Both the position numbers and the translations under genes were made by a program. A stretch of 64,000 nucleotides of DNA from Parasedimentitalea huanghaiensis (lineage in GTDB: Bacteria > Pseudomonadota > Alphaproteobacteria > Rhodobacterales > Rhodobacteraceae), in the NCBI RefSeq assembly GCF_009753675.1, contig NZ_WQLV01000004.1:62001-126000 (forward strand), read 5' to 3'. Below the pieces are notes generated by a model that was not told where the DNA came from, ran no database searches, and saw only the letters and a list, made by a program, of their open reading frames with translations. Below, piece by piece: positions 7,656 to 17,390 of the stretch. Within the stretch, counting starts at the first letter, position 1. Every line of letters begins with the position of its first letter.

Positions 7656-8645
7656 ATGACCTCGGACCAGAATTCCGGTTCCGCCCCCCATATCCCCGTA
7701 TTGCTGCGCCCTCTGCTAAAGGCCGTCGCGCCGGTTTCAGGTCGCTGGCTGGACGGAACTTTTGGTGCAGGCGGTTATACCCGTGGCTTGCTCGAGGCAG
7801 GTGCTTCGCAGGTCATTGGTGTTGATCGCGATCCGCTGGCGTTTGAAATGGCGCAAAGCTGGGCTGGTGACTATGGTGACCGTTTGGTGATGCAGCAAGG
7901 CGTTTTCTCGCGGATGGATGAATACGCCAATGATCTAGATGGCGTGGTATTGGATCTCGGTGTCTCATCAATGCAGTTGGATCTTGCGGAGCGTGGCTTC
8001 TCCTTTATGCGGGATGGGCCGTTGGACATGCGGATGTCACAGGATGGGCCTTCGGCGGCAGATCTTGTCGCGGAACTCTCCGAAGTGCAACTGGCAGATA
8101 TTTTGTTCCACTTTGGTGAAGAGCGCGCCAGCCGCAGGATTGCGAAGGCAATCGTCAAGGCACGAACACTGGAACCGATCACAACCACACTACAGCTGAC
8201 AAAAATTGTTGAGGGATGTCTGCCGCGGTCAAAACCCGGAAAATCACATCCCGCTACCCGCAGTTTTCAAGGACTTCGAATTGCGGTGAATGCCGAATAC
8301 GAAGAGCTTTTTCAGGGTCTGCTGGCCGCTGAACGGGCGCTAAAGCCCGGTGGCTTGTTGGCGGTTGTGACGTTTCATTCGATTGAAGATCGCATGGTCA
8401 AACGGTTTTTTCAGCACCGCGCTGGGAAAACCGGACGGGCCAATCGGTTTGCCCCTGAAACAATTGAAATCCCGACTCAGTTTGAATTGGTCACCCGCAA
8501 GGCGGTTGGACCAGATGATCAGGAGTTGGAAGAGAACCCCAGATCGCGTTCGTCGCGGTTGCGGGTTGGGCGGCGCAGCGAGGCCCCCGCCACTCCAATT
8601 GAGCCCCGCGAGATAGGAATGCCGCAACTAAAAGAGGCGCGCTGA
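7656..8645 (+). CDS. rsmH: 16S rRNA (cytosine-1402-N4) methyltransferase RsmH
   Basis: A 329-residue SAM-dependent methyltransferase of the MraW/RsmH family, which methylates N4 of C1402 in the 16S rRNA decoding centre. The N-terminal [13 protein letters not shown] is followed by the SAM-binding loop [14 protein letters not shown] at about 33-46 and by [19 protein letters not shown], the [15 protein letters not shown] stretch and the C-terminal [16 protein letters not shown] are family signatures. It follows mraZ by 3 bp and its stop codon overlaps the ftsL start by one base, showing translational coupling in the dcw operon. Confidence 0.96.
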   Translation: MTSDQNSGSAPHIPVLLRPLLKAVAPVSGRWLDGTFGAGGYTRGLLEAGASQVIGVDRDPLAFEMAQSWAGDYGDRLVMQQGVFSRMDEYANDLDGVVLDLGVSSMQLDLAERGFSFMRDGPLDMRMSQDGPSAADLVAELSEVQLADILFHFGEERASRRIAKAIVKARTLEPITTTLQLTKIVEGCLPRSKPGKSHPATRSFQGLRIAVNAEYEELFQGLLAAERALKPGGLLAVVTFHSIEDRMVKRFFQHRAGKTGRANRFAPETIEIPTQFELVTRKAVGPDDQELEENPRSRSSRLRVGRRSEAPATPIEPREIGMPQLKEAR

Positions 8646-8998
8646 TGAAAACTCTGGCTTATATCTTGTCCGCACTGGCGGTGTTTGGTTTGGCTTTTTG
8701 GGCCTACCGTGAAAACTATACCACTCAGCAAGTTCTGAAGGAGACCCGTAGCCTGCAACGCCAAATTGGTTCGGCGCAGATCAGACTAGGGGTTCTGAAG
8801 GCAGAATGGGCCTATCTCAACCGGCCGGATCGCCTGAGAGAGCTGGCCGAGCTGAACTTTGATCAACTGGGCCTGTTGCCGCTACGCCCCGATCAATTTG
8901 GTCGGGTTGACGAAGTGGCCTATCCTCAGGTGCCGCTGTTACCGATCACCAATGGTGTTGATGTTTCAACTATGGCGGCTGAGGGGGCAAAGCCATGA
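8645..8998 (+). CDS. ftsL: Cell division protein FtsL
   Basis: A 117-residue bitopic protein. Residues 4-21 form one membrane segment (LAYILSALAVFGLAFWAY), followed by a periplasmic heptad-rich region (about 28-60). That region would form the coiled coil with FtsB in the FtsQLB divisome subcomplex. The sequence is weakly conserved, as usual for FtsL, so position between rsmH and ftsI carries much of the assignment. It overlaps ftsI by 4 bp (ATGA). FtsL helps activate septal peptidoglycan synthesis by FtsW-FtsI. Confidence 0.85.
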   Translation: MKTLAYILSALAVFGLAFWAYRENYTTQQVLKETRSLQRQIGSAQIRLGVLKAEWAYLNRPDRLRELAELNFDQLGLLPLRPDQFGRVDEVAYPQVPLLPITNGVDVSTMAAEGAKP

Positions 8999-10776
8999 TC
9001 CGCACTCCACTCCGCCCGCTGGCTCGTATCCTTGCCGCCCGCGCAAAAGGTGAAAACCCGGACAATATTGAAAAAGAGAACCTGCGTCAGCGTCATGCAG
9101 AGATACAGGGGAAGTCTAGACAGCGTTCCGAAGGCCGGTTGCTGGTGCTGGGCGCATTCTTCATTTGTGCCTATGCATTGATCGGTCTTCGAATGGGGAT
9201 GATGGCAACATCAGAACCCACCGAGCCAGTGGCCAGCGCTTCAGGAAGCGCCATCGCTGCGCAACGGGCTGACATCGTTGATCGCGAAGGTCGCATTTTG
9301 GCGACCAATTTCGATACTTATTCACTCTATGCCCACCCGCAGCAATTGATCGATGCCGAAGCTTCGGCAGCAGCACTGGCGCAGATCTTCCCGGATCTGG
9401 ACCACGCGCGTATTCTGAAGGATTTTACCGGCAAGCGTAAATTCGTCTGGATCAAGAAAAAGATCAGCCCTGAACAGAAACAAGCGGTGCATGATATCGG
9501 TGATCCGGGGCTGCTGTTTGGACCACGTGAAATGCGGCTCTATCCCAATGGTAGTCTGGCTGCACATGTTTTGGGTGGGGCAAGTTTTGGTAAAGAAGAT
9601 GTCGATGCAGCCGAAGTTATCGGCGTGGCGGGCGTAGAGCGTCAATTTGACAGCTATTTGCGTGACCCGGCGAACGGTGCAGAACCGCTAGAGTTGTCGT
9701 TGGACCTGACCGTTCAGGCTGCTGCTGAGCGTGTTCTTTATGGTGGCATGCGTTTGATGAATGCCAAAGGCGCCACATCGATCCTGATGGATGTGCACAC
9801 GGGTGAAGTTATCTCAGTGGTGAGCCTGCCTGATTTTGATCCCAATGAACGTCCACGTCCACCGGTGTCTGGCGATCCGTCTGATAGCCCGTTGTTCAAC
9901 CGGTCGGTGCAGGGTGTCTATGAACTGGGGTCGACTTTCAAAATTTTCACCACCGCGCAGGCCATGGATCTGGGGTTGGTGAACGCCAGCACAATAGTTG
10001 ATATCCGCGGTCCATTGCGCTGGGGGCGGTTCTCGATCCGCGATTTCCATAACTATGGCAATAGCTTGTCGGTTGAGCGGATCATCATCAAATCATCAAA
10101 CATCGGCACGGCCCGGTTGGCGCAGCAGATCGGTGCTGAACGACAGCGGGATTTCCTGTCGCGGTTGGGTATGTTGGAAGCAACACCATTTGAGATTTCT
10201 GAAGCGAGTGGCGGTCGGCCGTTGTTGCCGCCCAACTGGTCCGAATTGTCAGCGATGACCATCTCCTACGGCCATGGCTTGTCAACAAGTCCAATGCACC
10301 TTGCAGCTGGCTATTCCGCCATCGCAAATGGCGGACATTATGTCAGCCCTACCATTTTGAAGCAAAACGGACCACAACTTGGGCCACGGGTGATGTCCGA
10401 AGACTCAGCCGCCGCATCGCGCAGAATGCTGCGTCAGGTTGTGACCGAAGGAACAGCCAGTTTTGGAGAGGTTGCAGGATATCAGGTTGGTGGCAAAACC
10501 GGTACAGCTGACAAACCGAAACCAAGCGGTGGGTACTACGATAACAAAGTTATTGCCACGTTTGCGTCGATGTTCCCGGCCCATGATCCAAAATACGTTC
10601 TGATCGTGACTTTGGACGAGCCTTCAATCATTGCTTACGGTGAAGAACGCCGCACTGCGGGTTGGACTGCCGTTCCTGTGGCTGCTGAGATGATCGGCCG
10701 CATCGCGCCCCTGTTGGGGCTGCGCCCACAAGTTGAACCTGTGTCAGTGACTGATATAACCCTGACCTCTAACTGA
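8995..10776 (+). CDS. ftsI: Septal peptidoglycan transpeptidase FtsI (PBP3)
   Basis: A 593-residue class B penicillin-binding protein. A cytoplasmic tail (1-47) precedes a single membrane anchor at about 49-68 and a dimerisation/pedestal region from about 90. The transpeptidase domain shows all three catalytic motifs: S313-T-F-K316, S367-S-N369 and K501-T-G503. It cross-links peptide stems of septal peptidoglycan in the periplasm, with FtsW as the partner glycosyltransferase. The start overlaps ftsL by 4 bp and murE follows after 14 bp. Confidence 0.96.
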   Translation: MIRTPLRPLARILAARAKGENPDNIEKENLRQRHAEIQGKSRQRSEGRLLVLGAFFICAYALIGLRMGMMATSEPTEPVASASGSAIAAQRADIVDREGRILATNFDTYSLYAHPQQLIDAEASAAALAQIFPDLDHARILKDFTGKRKFVWIKKKISPEQKQAVHDIGDPGLLFGPREMRLYPNGSLAAHVLGGASFGKEDVDAAEVIGVAGVERQFDSYLRDPANGAEPLELSLDLTVQAAAERVLYGGMRLMNAKGATSILMDVHTGEVISVVSLPDFDPNERPRPPVSGDPSDSPLFNRSVQGVYELGSTFKIFTTAQAMDLGLVNASTIVDIRGPLRWGRFSIRDFHNYGNSLSVERIIIKSSNIGTARLAQQIGAERQRDFLSRLGMLEATPFEISEASGGRPLLPPNWSELSAMTISYGHGLSTSPMHLAAGYSAIANGGHYVSPTILKQNGPQLGPRVMSEDSAAASRRMLRQVVTEGTASFGEVAGYQVGGKTGTADKPKPSGGYYDNKVIATFASMFPAHDPKYVLIVTLDEPSIIAYGEERRTAGWTAVPVAAEMIGRIAPLLGLRPQVEPVSVTDITLTSN

Positions 10777-10790
10777 CAGGTGAGGCCACT

Positions 10791-12275
10791 ATGAGCAGAA
10801 ACTCCGAGAAAACCCTCGGCCAACTAGGGTTGACCGCGCGAGGCGGTGCTGATCCCGTCATTACAGGGGTAACGGTCGACAGTCGCGCAGTGCAGGAAGG
10901 CTATCTGTTCGCAGCGCTTCCCGGCAGTGTGGTGCATGGCGCCAAGTTTATTGCAGGGGCAGTAGACCGAGGTGCTGCGGCGATTCTCACTGACACAGAT
11001 GGGGCTAAAATCGCTGAGGCCACGCTGCAAAACAGTTCAATCGCTTTGATTGTGGTTGAAGATCCCCGTCAAACTTTAGCCTATGCCGCTGCTTTGTGGT
11101 TTGGTGCACAACCCCAGACGATTGTGGCAATTACCGGCACCAATGGCAAAACTTCTGTGGCCAGTTTTGTCCGCCAGATCTGGGAAGAACTGGGGCATGC
11201 AGCGGTCAATCTGGGTACCACGGGTGTCGAGGGTGCCTGGAGCTTCCCATTGGCCCATACCACACCTGATCCTGTAACCTTGCACGATGCGCTGTCGCAG
11301 GCAGTGGACCATGGCGTGACACATGTCGCAATGGAGGCGTCCAGTCATGGGTTGGACCAGCGCCGTCTGGATGGTGTGAGTCTGGCAGCCGCTGGTTTTA
11401 CCAACTTTAGTCAGGACCATCTGGATTATCACCATACGTTTGAAGCCTATTTTGCCGCCAAAGCAGGCCTGTTCCGTCGGGTGTTAGCTGATGATGGAGT
11501 AGCAGTGATCAATGTCGATGACCCTCGTGGCGCAGAAATGCGCGGGGTTGCTGGTGCCCGGGGACAAGAGGTGATCACGGTTGGAGGCGGTCTGGGAGAT
11601 TTGAGCCTGATGGGGCAACGGTTTGATGCCTCGGGGCAGGACATGCGGTTTAGCTGGCATGACAAACCCTATCAGGCGCGGCTAAGCCTTATTGGTGGGT
11701 TTCAGGCAGAAAACATCTTGCTGGCCTGTGGCTTGGTGATTGCCTCGGGCGAAATGCCTGAACGGGTGTTTGAGACCCTCCCACATTTGAAAACTGTACG
11801 TGGTCGCATGCAGCTGGCGGCAACGCGAGGAAATGGCGCCGCGGTGTTTGTTGACTTTGCCCATACGCCGGATGCGATAGCAACGGCGCTTAAGGCACTG
11901 CGCCCGCATGTTTTGGGGCGGTTGATTGCAATTGTTGGAGCTGGCGGCGACCGAGACGCGACCAAGCGCCCCTTGATGGGGCAGGCGGCCGCTGAAAATG
12001 CAGATGTGGTGATTGTTACCGACGACAACCCGCGCAGCGAAGATCCGGCCGAAATCCGCTCGGCGGTCAAGGGTGGCGCACCCGAGGCTATCGAAGTGGG
12101 AGATCGCGCAGAAGCGATTTTACGCGGCGTCGATGCGCTGGCACCAGGAGATGCATTGCTGATTTGTGGCAAAGGACACGAAAGCGGTCAGATCGTTGGC
12201 GATGACATCTTACCTTTTGATGATGTAGAACAGGCCAGCATGGCCGTCGCAGCGCTGGATGGAGGGCTGGTATGA
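10791..12275 (+). CDS. murE: UDP-MurNAc-tripeptide synthetase MurE (meso-DAP adding)
   Basis: A 494-residue Mur ligase that adds the third stem-peptide amino acid to UDP-MurNAc-L-Ala-D-Glu in the cytoplasm. The ATP-binding loop GTNGKTS is at residues 116-122 and HTTPDPVTLH follows near 163. MEASSHGLDQRRLDG is near 180-195. The VTDDNPRSEDP segment near 397-407 contains DNPR, the motif that marks meso-diaminopimelate rather than lysine specificity. It overlaps murF by 4 bp. Confidence 0.96.
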   Translation: MSRNSEKTLGQLGLTARGGADPVITGVTVDSRAVQEGYLFAALPGSVVHGAKFIAGAVDRGAAAILTDTDGAKIAEATLQNSSIALIVVEDPRQTLAYAAALWFGAQPQTIVAITGTNGKTSVASFVRQIWEELGHAAVNLGTTGVEGAWSFPLAHTTPDPVTLHDALSQAVDHGVTHVAMEASSHGLDQRRLDGVSLAAAGFTNFSQDHLDYHHTFEAYFAAKAGLFRRVLADDGVAVINVDDPRGAEMRGVAGARGQEVITVGGGLGDLSLMGQRFDASGQDMRFSWHDKPYQARLSLIGGFQAENILLACGLVIASGEMPERVFETLPHLKTVRGRMQLAATRGNGAAVFVDFAHTPDAIATALKALRPHVLGRLIAIVGAGGDRDATKRPLMGQAAAENADVVIVTDDNPRSEDPAEIRSAVKGGAPEAIEVGDRAEAILRGVDALAPGDALLICGKGHESGQIVGDDILPFDDVEQASMAVAALDGGLV

Positions 12276-13675
12276 GCCTGTGGACGATGCAAGAAGCAGT
12301 CGCCGCAACTGGCGGGCAGGCTCAGGGCGACTGGAGCGTTGATGGGGTCTCGATTGATACCCGGACATTGCAACCCGGTGATCTGTTTGTTGCCTTGAAA
12401 GCGGCGCGAGATGGTCACGATTTTGTTGCGCAGGCATTGGCCAGCGGTGCCGGAGCGGCATTGGTTTCGCAGATTCCTGATGGGGTGGAGGCCGATGCGC
12501 CACTGCTGATAGTCGATGATGTCCTAACCGGTCTCGAGGCGCTGGGGCGTGCGGCGCGCGCACGTTGCGATGCAAAGGTGATTGCTGTTACCGGTTCGGT
12601 TGGCAAAACCTCGACCAAGGAAATGTTGGCCCGGATTTTGTCTGACCAGGGGCGTACTCATGCGGCTGTGGCCAGTTACAACAACCATTGGGGTGTGCCG
12701 TTGACGCTGGCGCGGATGCCTCGTGAAGCGCAGTATGCCGTGATCGAGATTGGCATGAACCATCCCGGTGAAACTGCCCCACTTGCCGTTCAGGCGCGTC
12801 CACATGTGGCGATGATCACAACCGTTGCAGCGGTTCATCTGGAAGCCTTTGAGGATGTTGCAGGAATTGCCGGCGAGAAAGCTTCAATTATGCAGGGGCT
12901 TGAGCGCGGCGGCGTTGCTGTTTTGAATGGTGATATAGTCGAGGCCGATGTCTTGAGAAAAGCCGCGGCGGATCTCGGCGTTGCTACGCAGTGGTTCGGC
13001 GCCAGTTCCGAAGATTTCAAACTCAAGTCGGTTCAGATCCAGGGTGAGGAAACCCTGGCCCATGCTACGGTGTTAGGGCGGGACATTGAATTGCACATTC
13101 AATCGCTTGGCGCACATTTTGCGATGAACGCTCTGGGCGCATTGGCTTGCATTTCTGCCGTCGACGCAGATCTGAACAAGGCGTTGAGCAGCTTGGCACT
13201 GTGGTCACCGGTCAAAGGGCGTGGTGCACGCGAAGAGATCCAAATAGGTGCGGGCAAGATTACTCTGCTGGATGACAGTTATAACGCCAACCCGACATCA
13301 ATGGTGGCTGCTCTCGACGTCTTAGCAGCAACACCAACCAAGGGACGTAGGATTGCCTATCTTGGCGATATGAAAGAACTGGGCCCGGACGAAGTGGCAC
13401 TTCATGTCAATCTGGCCCATTTGGAGTCAATTACTTCAATCGACCAGATCCATTGCATCGGGCCGCTGATGAAGCAGCTACACGTCGTACTTCCTGAAAG
13501 TAAACGTGGCACCTGGTATGGCACCAGTGAGGAGGTCTTGGCGGATCTGACGGATCAGATCCAAAGTGGCGATATTGTGCTGGCCAAGGGATCTCTGAGT
13601 GTTGCACTGGCCAAGATTGTTGACGCCATCCGCAAATTGGGCCATGGCGACCCTAAATCCGACACTTCAAAATAG
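12272..13675 (+). CDS. murF: UDP-MurNAc-tripeptide-D-alanyl-D-alanine ligase MurF
   Basis: A 467-residue Mur ligase that attaches the D-Ala-D-Ala dipeptide, the last cytoplasmic step before lipid attachment. The N-terminal VDGVSIDTRTLQPGDLF is the MurF UDP-substrate region (23-39), TGSVGKTSTK is the P-loop (107-116), and YNNHWGVPLTLARMP and EIGMNHPGE follow. LLDDSYNANPTSM near 333 is a MurF signature. The dipeptide comes from Ddl, also encoded in this cluster. Confidence 0.96.
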   Translation: MSLWTMQEAVAATGGQAQGDWSVDGVSIDTRTLQPGDLFVALKAARDGHDFVAQALASGAGAALVSQIPDGVEADAPLLIVDDVLTGLEALGRAARARCDAKVIAVTGSVGKTSTKEMLARILSDQGRTHAAVASYNNHWGVPLTLARMPREAQYAVIEIGMNHPGETAPLAVQARPHVAMITTVAAVHLEAFEDVAGIAGEKASIMQGLERGGVAVLNGDIVEADVLRKAAADLGVATQWFGASSEDFKLKSVQIQGEETLAHATVLGRDIELHIQSLGAHFAMNALGALACISAVDADLNKALSSLALWSPVKGRGAREEIQIGAGKITLLDDSYNANPTSMVAALDVLAATPTKGRRIAYLGDMKELGPDEVALHVNLAHLESITSIDQIHCIGPLMKQLHVVLPESKRGTWYGTSEEVLADLTDQIQSGDIVLAKGSLSVALAKIVDAIRKLGHGDPKSDTSK

Positions 13676-13693
13676 CGAACAGGACTACCTCAT

Positions 13694-14776
13694 ATGCTCT
13701 ATTGGCTCACCGGGCTATCAGACGGCGGCGATTTTTTTAACCTGTTCCGCTACATCACCTTCCGCGCCGGCGGCGCATTCTTAACGGCTCTGGTCTTTGG
13801 TTTCGTCTTTGGTAAGCCGCTGATCAATGTGCTGCGCAAGAAGCAAGGTAAAGGCCAACCGATCCGCGATGACGGCCCCGAGGGTCATTTTGTCAAAGCC
13901 GGAACTCCAACCATGGGGGGGTTGTTGATCGTTGGAGCGCTGCTCACCTCCACCTTGATCTGGGCGCGCTGGGATAATCCCTTTGTTTGGCTGGTGCTTT
14001 TCGTCACGCTTTCCTTTGGCCTGATCGGGTTTGCCGATGACTATGCCAAAGTCTCCAAACAAAACACGGCCGGCGTACCGGGCAAGGTTCGGCTGCTGTT
14101 AGGGATCCTGATTGCAATAATTGCAGCGATGTGGGCCTCGACCTATCACCCTGAAGCCTTGCAAAACCAGCTGGCGATGCCGGTGTTCAAAGACACGCTG
14201 ATCAACCTTGGATACTTCTACGTGCCGTTCTCGATCTGTGTTGTGGTGGGGACCGCTAATGCGGTGAACCTAACTGACGGTCTGGACGGCTTGGCGATCA
14301 TGCCAGTGATGATCGCTGCAACCACACTGGGTATCATTGCCTATGCGGTGGGGCGCGTCGATTTCACCGAATATCTAGACGTGCATTATGTCCCCGGCAC
14401 TGGTGAGATCCTGATCTTTACCGCTGCCCTCTTTGGCGGAGGCCTTGGCTTTTTGTGGTACAATGCCCCACCGGCTGCGGTCTTCATGGGCGATACCGGT
14501 TCACTGGCCCTCGGCGGCGCACTGGGCGCCATCGCGCTGGTCATCAAACATGAGCTGGTGCTGGCCATTGTCGGTGGCCTGTTCGTGGTCGAGGCCCTGA
14601 GCGTGATTATTCAGGTGCTCTATTACAAGCGCACTGGTAAACGGGTCTTCCTGATGGCGCCGATCCATCACCACTATGAGAAAAAGGGCTGGGCCGAGCC
14701 AACCATCGTTATCCGGTTTTGGATCATTTCACTGATCTTGGCGATGATCGGTCTGGCTACGCTGAAGGTGCGTTGA
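13694..14776 (+). CDS. mraY: Phospho-MurNAc-pentapeptide translocase MraY
   Basis: A 360-residue integral membrane protein with about ten hydrophobic segments. MraY transfers phospho-MurNAc-pentapeptide from UDP to undecaprenyl phosphate, making lipid I on the inner face of the membrane. Catalytic and family motifs are GTPTMGG near 73, FADDYAKV near 113-120, [13 protein letters not shown] near 190-202 and [12 protein letters not shown] near 265, with the [12 protein letters not shown] histidine loop near 324. It ends the first block of the dcw cluster; a GC-rich hairpin follows and glsA lies on the other strand. Confidence 0.96.
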   Translation: MLYWLTGLSDGGDFFNLFRYITFRAGGAFLTALVFGFVFGKPLINVLRKKQGKGQPIRDDGPEGHFVKAGTPTMGGLLIVGALLTSTLIWARWDNPFVWLVLFVTLSFGLIGFADDYAKVSKQNTAGVPGKVRLLLGILIAIIAAMWASTYHPEALQNQLAMPVFKDTLINLGYFYVPFSICVVVGTANAVNLTDGLDGLAIMPVMIAATTLGIIAYAVGRVDFTEYLDVHYVPGTGEILIFTAALFGGGLGFLWYNAPPAAVFMGDTGSLALGGALGAIALVIKHELVLAIVGGLFVVEALSVIIQVLYYKRTGKRVFLMAPIHHHYEKKGWAEPTIVIRFWIISLILAMIGLATLKVR

Positions 14777-14791
14777 ACCCAAAACTGTTTC

Positions 14792-14811
14792 GTCCGGCCC
14801 TTGGGCCGGAC
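14792..14811. terminator. GC-rich hairpin between convergent mraY and glsA
   Basis: GTCCGGCCC (14792-14800) and GGGCCGGAC (14803-14811) form a perfect 9-bp inverted repeat with a 2-nt spacer. No clear T-run follows on either strand, so termination here would be weak or factor-assisted. It lies between two convergent genes. Confidence 0.5.
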
Positions 14812-14838
14812 AACACTTATCCTGTTGTTGCTTTGCAA

Positions 14839-15771
14839 TCAGAATACAGACCAATCCATCGCTCTTGCCAGTTGCTCCAAAGCCAGCGTTCCCAATTTGG
14901 AATTGCCGTTGTGATCCAGACCGGGCGACCAGACTGCAATACTGGCGACGCCGGGAACAATAGCAAGAATACCACCGCCCACTCCACTTTTAGCCGGGAG
15001 ACCGACGCGAAAGGCAAAATCGCCTGAGCCGTCGTAATGTCCACAGGTCAGCATCAACGCGTTTAGTCTTCGGACACGAGGCAAAGCAACCAGTCGTGGA
15101 CCGGTTCCGGTGCCAATCAAAAAACGACCCGCCAATGCCAGTTGCTGAACGTTCATTTCGATGGCGCATTGGTGAAAATAGGTGCCCAGCGTCAGTTCTG
15201 CTGGGTTTTTCAGATTGCCGCACGAGGCTAGAAAATGGGCCAGCGAAAAGTTGCGGTGTCCATGTGCCTGTTCTGAAGCGGCAACAGAGCCATTGATGTG
15301 AATATTCTCACTCTCGGCGGCGGCACGCATAAACCGCAAAATTTCAGCCAGAGCATCTTTCGGGGCTCGCCCAGCCAAGATTTCATCTGTGATGACAATT
15401 GCGCCAGCATTGACAAAGGGATTGCGGGGGCGACCGTTTTCCTGCTCGAGCTGTACAATGGAGTTGAACGCATTGCCTGACGGCTCGCGTCCAACCCGCG
15501 TCCAAAGCTGATCACCTGAACGACCCAGAGCGATAGCGAGCGTGAACATCTTGGTGATGCTTTGCAACGAGAACAGAGTGTGACTATCACCAGCATAGTG
15601 CAGAGATCCGTCGGCAGTTGCCACAGCGATAGCAAACAGGTTTGGATCAATGCCCGACAATTGAGGAATGTAATCCGCAACTGCACCGCGATCACCTTGA
15701 TCCGCCATATCGGCAGCAATCTGCTGCAGAGCTTCCTGAAGGCCGGACGTCAAACTGCTCTCCTGTTCCAA
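14839..15771 (-). CDS. glsA: Glutaminase A
   Basis: A 310-residue serine-dependent glutaminase with the beta-lactamase-like fold; it hydrolyses L-glutamine to glutamate and ammonia. [20 protein letters not shown] (31-50) opens the domain. The catalytic SxxK is Ser71-I-T-Lys74 in [36 protein letters not shown] and the late [14 protein letters not shown] segment are also typical. The family measures about 305-310 residues, so the gene is complete. It sits on the opposite strand inside the dcw cluster, between mraY and murD, with no link to wall synthesis beyond its product glutamate. Confidence 0.94.
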   Translation of the reverse strand: MEQESSLTSGLQEALQQIAADMADQGDRGAVADYIPQLSGIDPNLFAIAVATADGSLHYAGDSHTLFSLQSITKMFTLAIALGRSGDQLWTRVGREPSGNAFNSIVQLEQENGRPRNPFVNAGAIVITDEILAGRAPKDALAEILRFMRAAAESENIHINGSVAASEQAHGHRNFSLAHFLASCGNLKNPAELTLGTYFHQCAIEMNVQQLALAGRFLIGTGTGPRLVALPRVRRLNALMLTCGHYDGSGDFAFRVGLPAKSGVGGGILAIVPGVASIAVWSPGLDHNGNSKLGTLALEQLARAMDWSVF

Positions 15772-15852
15772 TTAGGCTGACCATGGAGGTTTGCACGGGT
15801 CTGTCAACCGCCCAACGCAACAACCCTCCGGGTCTCCGGCCTACTTTGCAAA

Positions 15853-15954
15853 GTGGGTTTCCTGCTGCCGATTGTTTTGGGGCAGGTGACGCTGGCTCCT
15901 GCTGATGCCTTGCAATTCGGGGGCGCTCCAGTGCACTGTGCCGCCGAAAACTGA
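15853..15954 (+). other. Possible short exported-peptide ORF or gene remnant
   Basis: Starting at a GTG, this frame encodes 33 residues: a hydrophobic stretch VGFLLPIVLGQVTLAPADA followed by LQFGGAPVHCAAEN and a stop 22 bp before murD. The frame is open back to 15781. The pattern looks like a signal peptide and the start of a small secreted protein. There is no ribosome site ahead of the GTG, so a decayed remnant is as likely as a real gene. Confidence 0.25.
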
Positions 15955-15975
15955 GGTTAAAGAAAGGGCGCGCCA

Positions 15976-17373
15976 ATGATCCCGGTACAAGGATTTTCAG
16001 GGGCCAATGTGGCGGTTCTGGGCCTGGGGCGATCCGGCCTGGCCACAGCGCGGGCGCTACGGGCTGGCGATGCCACTCCGATCTGTTGGGACGATAACCC
16101 AGCCGCGCGCGAAGCGGCTGAGGGCGAGGGATTTACTTGCCGTGATTTGCACAAGCAAGGCGCGTTTGACGATGTCGCCTCGCTGATCGTCTCGCCCGGT
16201 ATTCCGCATCTCTACCCCACTCCCAACCCGGTGGTGCGTGCAGCACTCGACGCTGGTGTGCCGGTGGACAATGATATCGGTCTCTTCTTTCGCTCAATAG
16301 CCACGCCTCAGTGGGACAATTTTGAAACCCTGCCACGGGTGGTGGCGGTGACCGGTTCGAACGGCAAATCCACCACCGTCGCGCTGCTGCACCACATCTT
16401 GGAAAGTGCGGGCAAAGAGGTGCAGATGGCCGGCAATATTGGTCGCGGCGTGCTGGATATTGACCCTCCCGGAGAGGGCGGCGTTGTGGTTCTGGAGCTG
16501 TCCAGTTACCAGACCGAGCTGGCCCGGTCGCTGACGCCGGATGTGGCGGTGTTCACCAATCTCAGTCCCGATCATCTAGATCGCCACGGTGGTTTAGGTG
16601 GCTACTTCGCTGCCAAACGACGCCTGTTCGCCGAGGGTGGCCCAGATCGTGCTGTGATTGGTGTGGACGAGGACGAGGGCGTGTTTCTTGCTGGCCAAAT
16701 GTCCATGGGGGCAGCGGATGACCGGGTGATCCGGGTGTCCTCGGGCCACAAGCTAGGTGGCGTCGGTTGGAATGTCTTTGCCCGCAAAGGGTTCTTGTCT
16801 GAGTATCGCAAGGGCCGTCAGGCTGGATCAATTGATCTGCGCGCTATGACTGGCCTTCCCGGTGCGCATAACCACCAGAACGCCTGCGCCGCCTATGCCG
16901 CCGCGCGCACGTTGGGTCTGGCGCCTCGGATGATTGAAGGCGCACTGGAAACCTATCCCGGCCTGCCACATCGCAGCCAGATCATCGCCGATCAGGATGG
17001 CGTACGTTATGTGAATGACAGCAAGGCCACAAACGTGGATAGCGCGGCCAAGGCGCTAAGCGCGTTCAAAAAGATCCGCTGGATCTGCGGAGGATTGGAA
17101 AAAGATGGAGGACTGGAAGCACTGAAAGGGTCAACTGGCTCAGTGATCAAGGCCTATGTTATTGGCCGTGAAGCGGCGAACTTCGCGCTGCAACTGGATG
17201 TCGAAACAGATGTCTGTGGCTTAATGTCCGAGGCAGTGGAGCGGGCAATGGGGGACGCGCAAAACGGCGAGACGGTGTTGTTAGCCCCCGCTGCGGCAAG
17301 TTTTGACCAGTATGACAGTTTCGAAAAACGCGGTGAGGATTTCATTGCCGAAGTGATGGCGCGGTTGGACTAA
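15976..17373 (+). CDS. murD: UDP-MurNAc-L-alanine-D-glutamate ligase MurD
   Basis: A 465-residue Mur ligase that adds D-glutamate to UDP-MurNAc-L-Ala. The N-terminal Rossmann-like region has [17 protein letters not shown] (12-28) and [14 protein letters not shown]. The P-loop is GSNGKST (127-133). LELSSYQTE and [12 protein letters not shown] mark the central domain, and [11 protein letters not shown] with [11 protein letters not shown] marks the C-terminal ligase domain. A ribosome site (AAAGAAAGGG) precedes the ATG. It is separated from mraY by glsA on the other strand, so it needs its own promoter or a long read-through. Confidence 0.96.
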   Translation: MIPVQGFSGANVAVLGLGRSGLATARALRAGDATPICWDDNPAAREAAEGEGFTCRDLHKQGAFDDVASLIVSPGIPHLYPTPNPVVRAALDAGVPVDNDIGLFFRSIATPQWDNFETLPRVVAVTGSNGKSTTVALLHHILESAGKEVQMAGNIGRGVLDIDPPGEGGVVVLELSSYQTELARSLTPDVAVFTNLSPDHLDRHGGLGGYFAAKRRLFAEGGPDRAVIGVDEDEGVFLAGQMSMGAADDRVIRVSSGHKLGGVGWNVFARKGFLSEYRKGRQAGSIDLRAMTGLPGAHNHQNACAAYAAARTLGLAPRMIEGALETYPGLPHRSQIIADQDGVRYVNDSKATNVDSAAKALSAFKKIRWICGGLEKDGGLEALKGSTGSVIKAYVIGREAANFALQLDVETDVCGLMSEAVERAMGDAQNGETVLLAPAAASFDQYDSFEKRGEDFIAEVMARLD

Positions 17374-17390
17374 CGCAATTGGCCTGGGGG

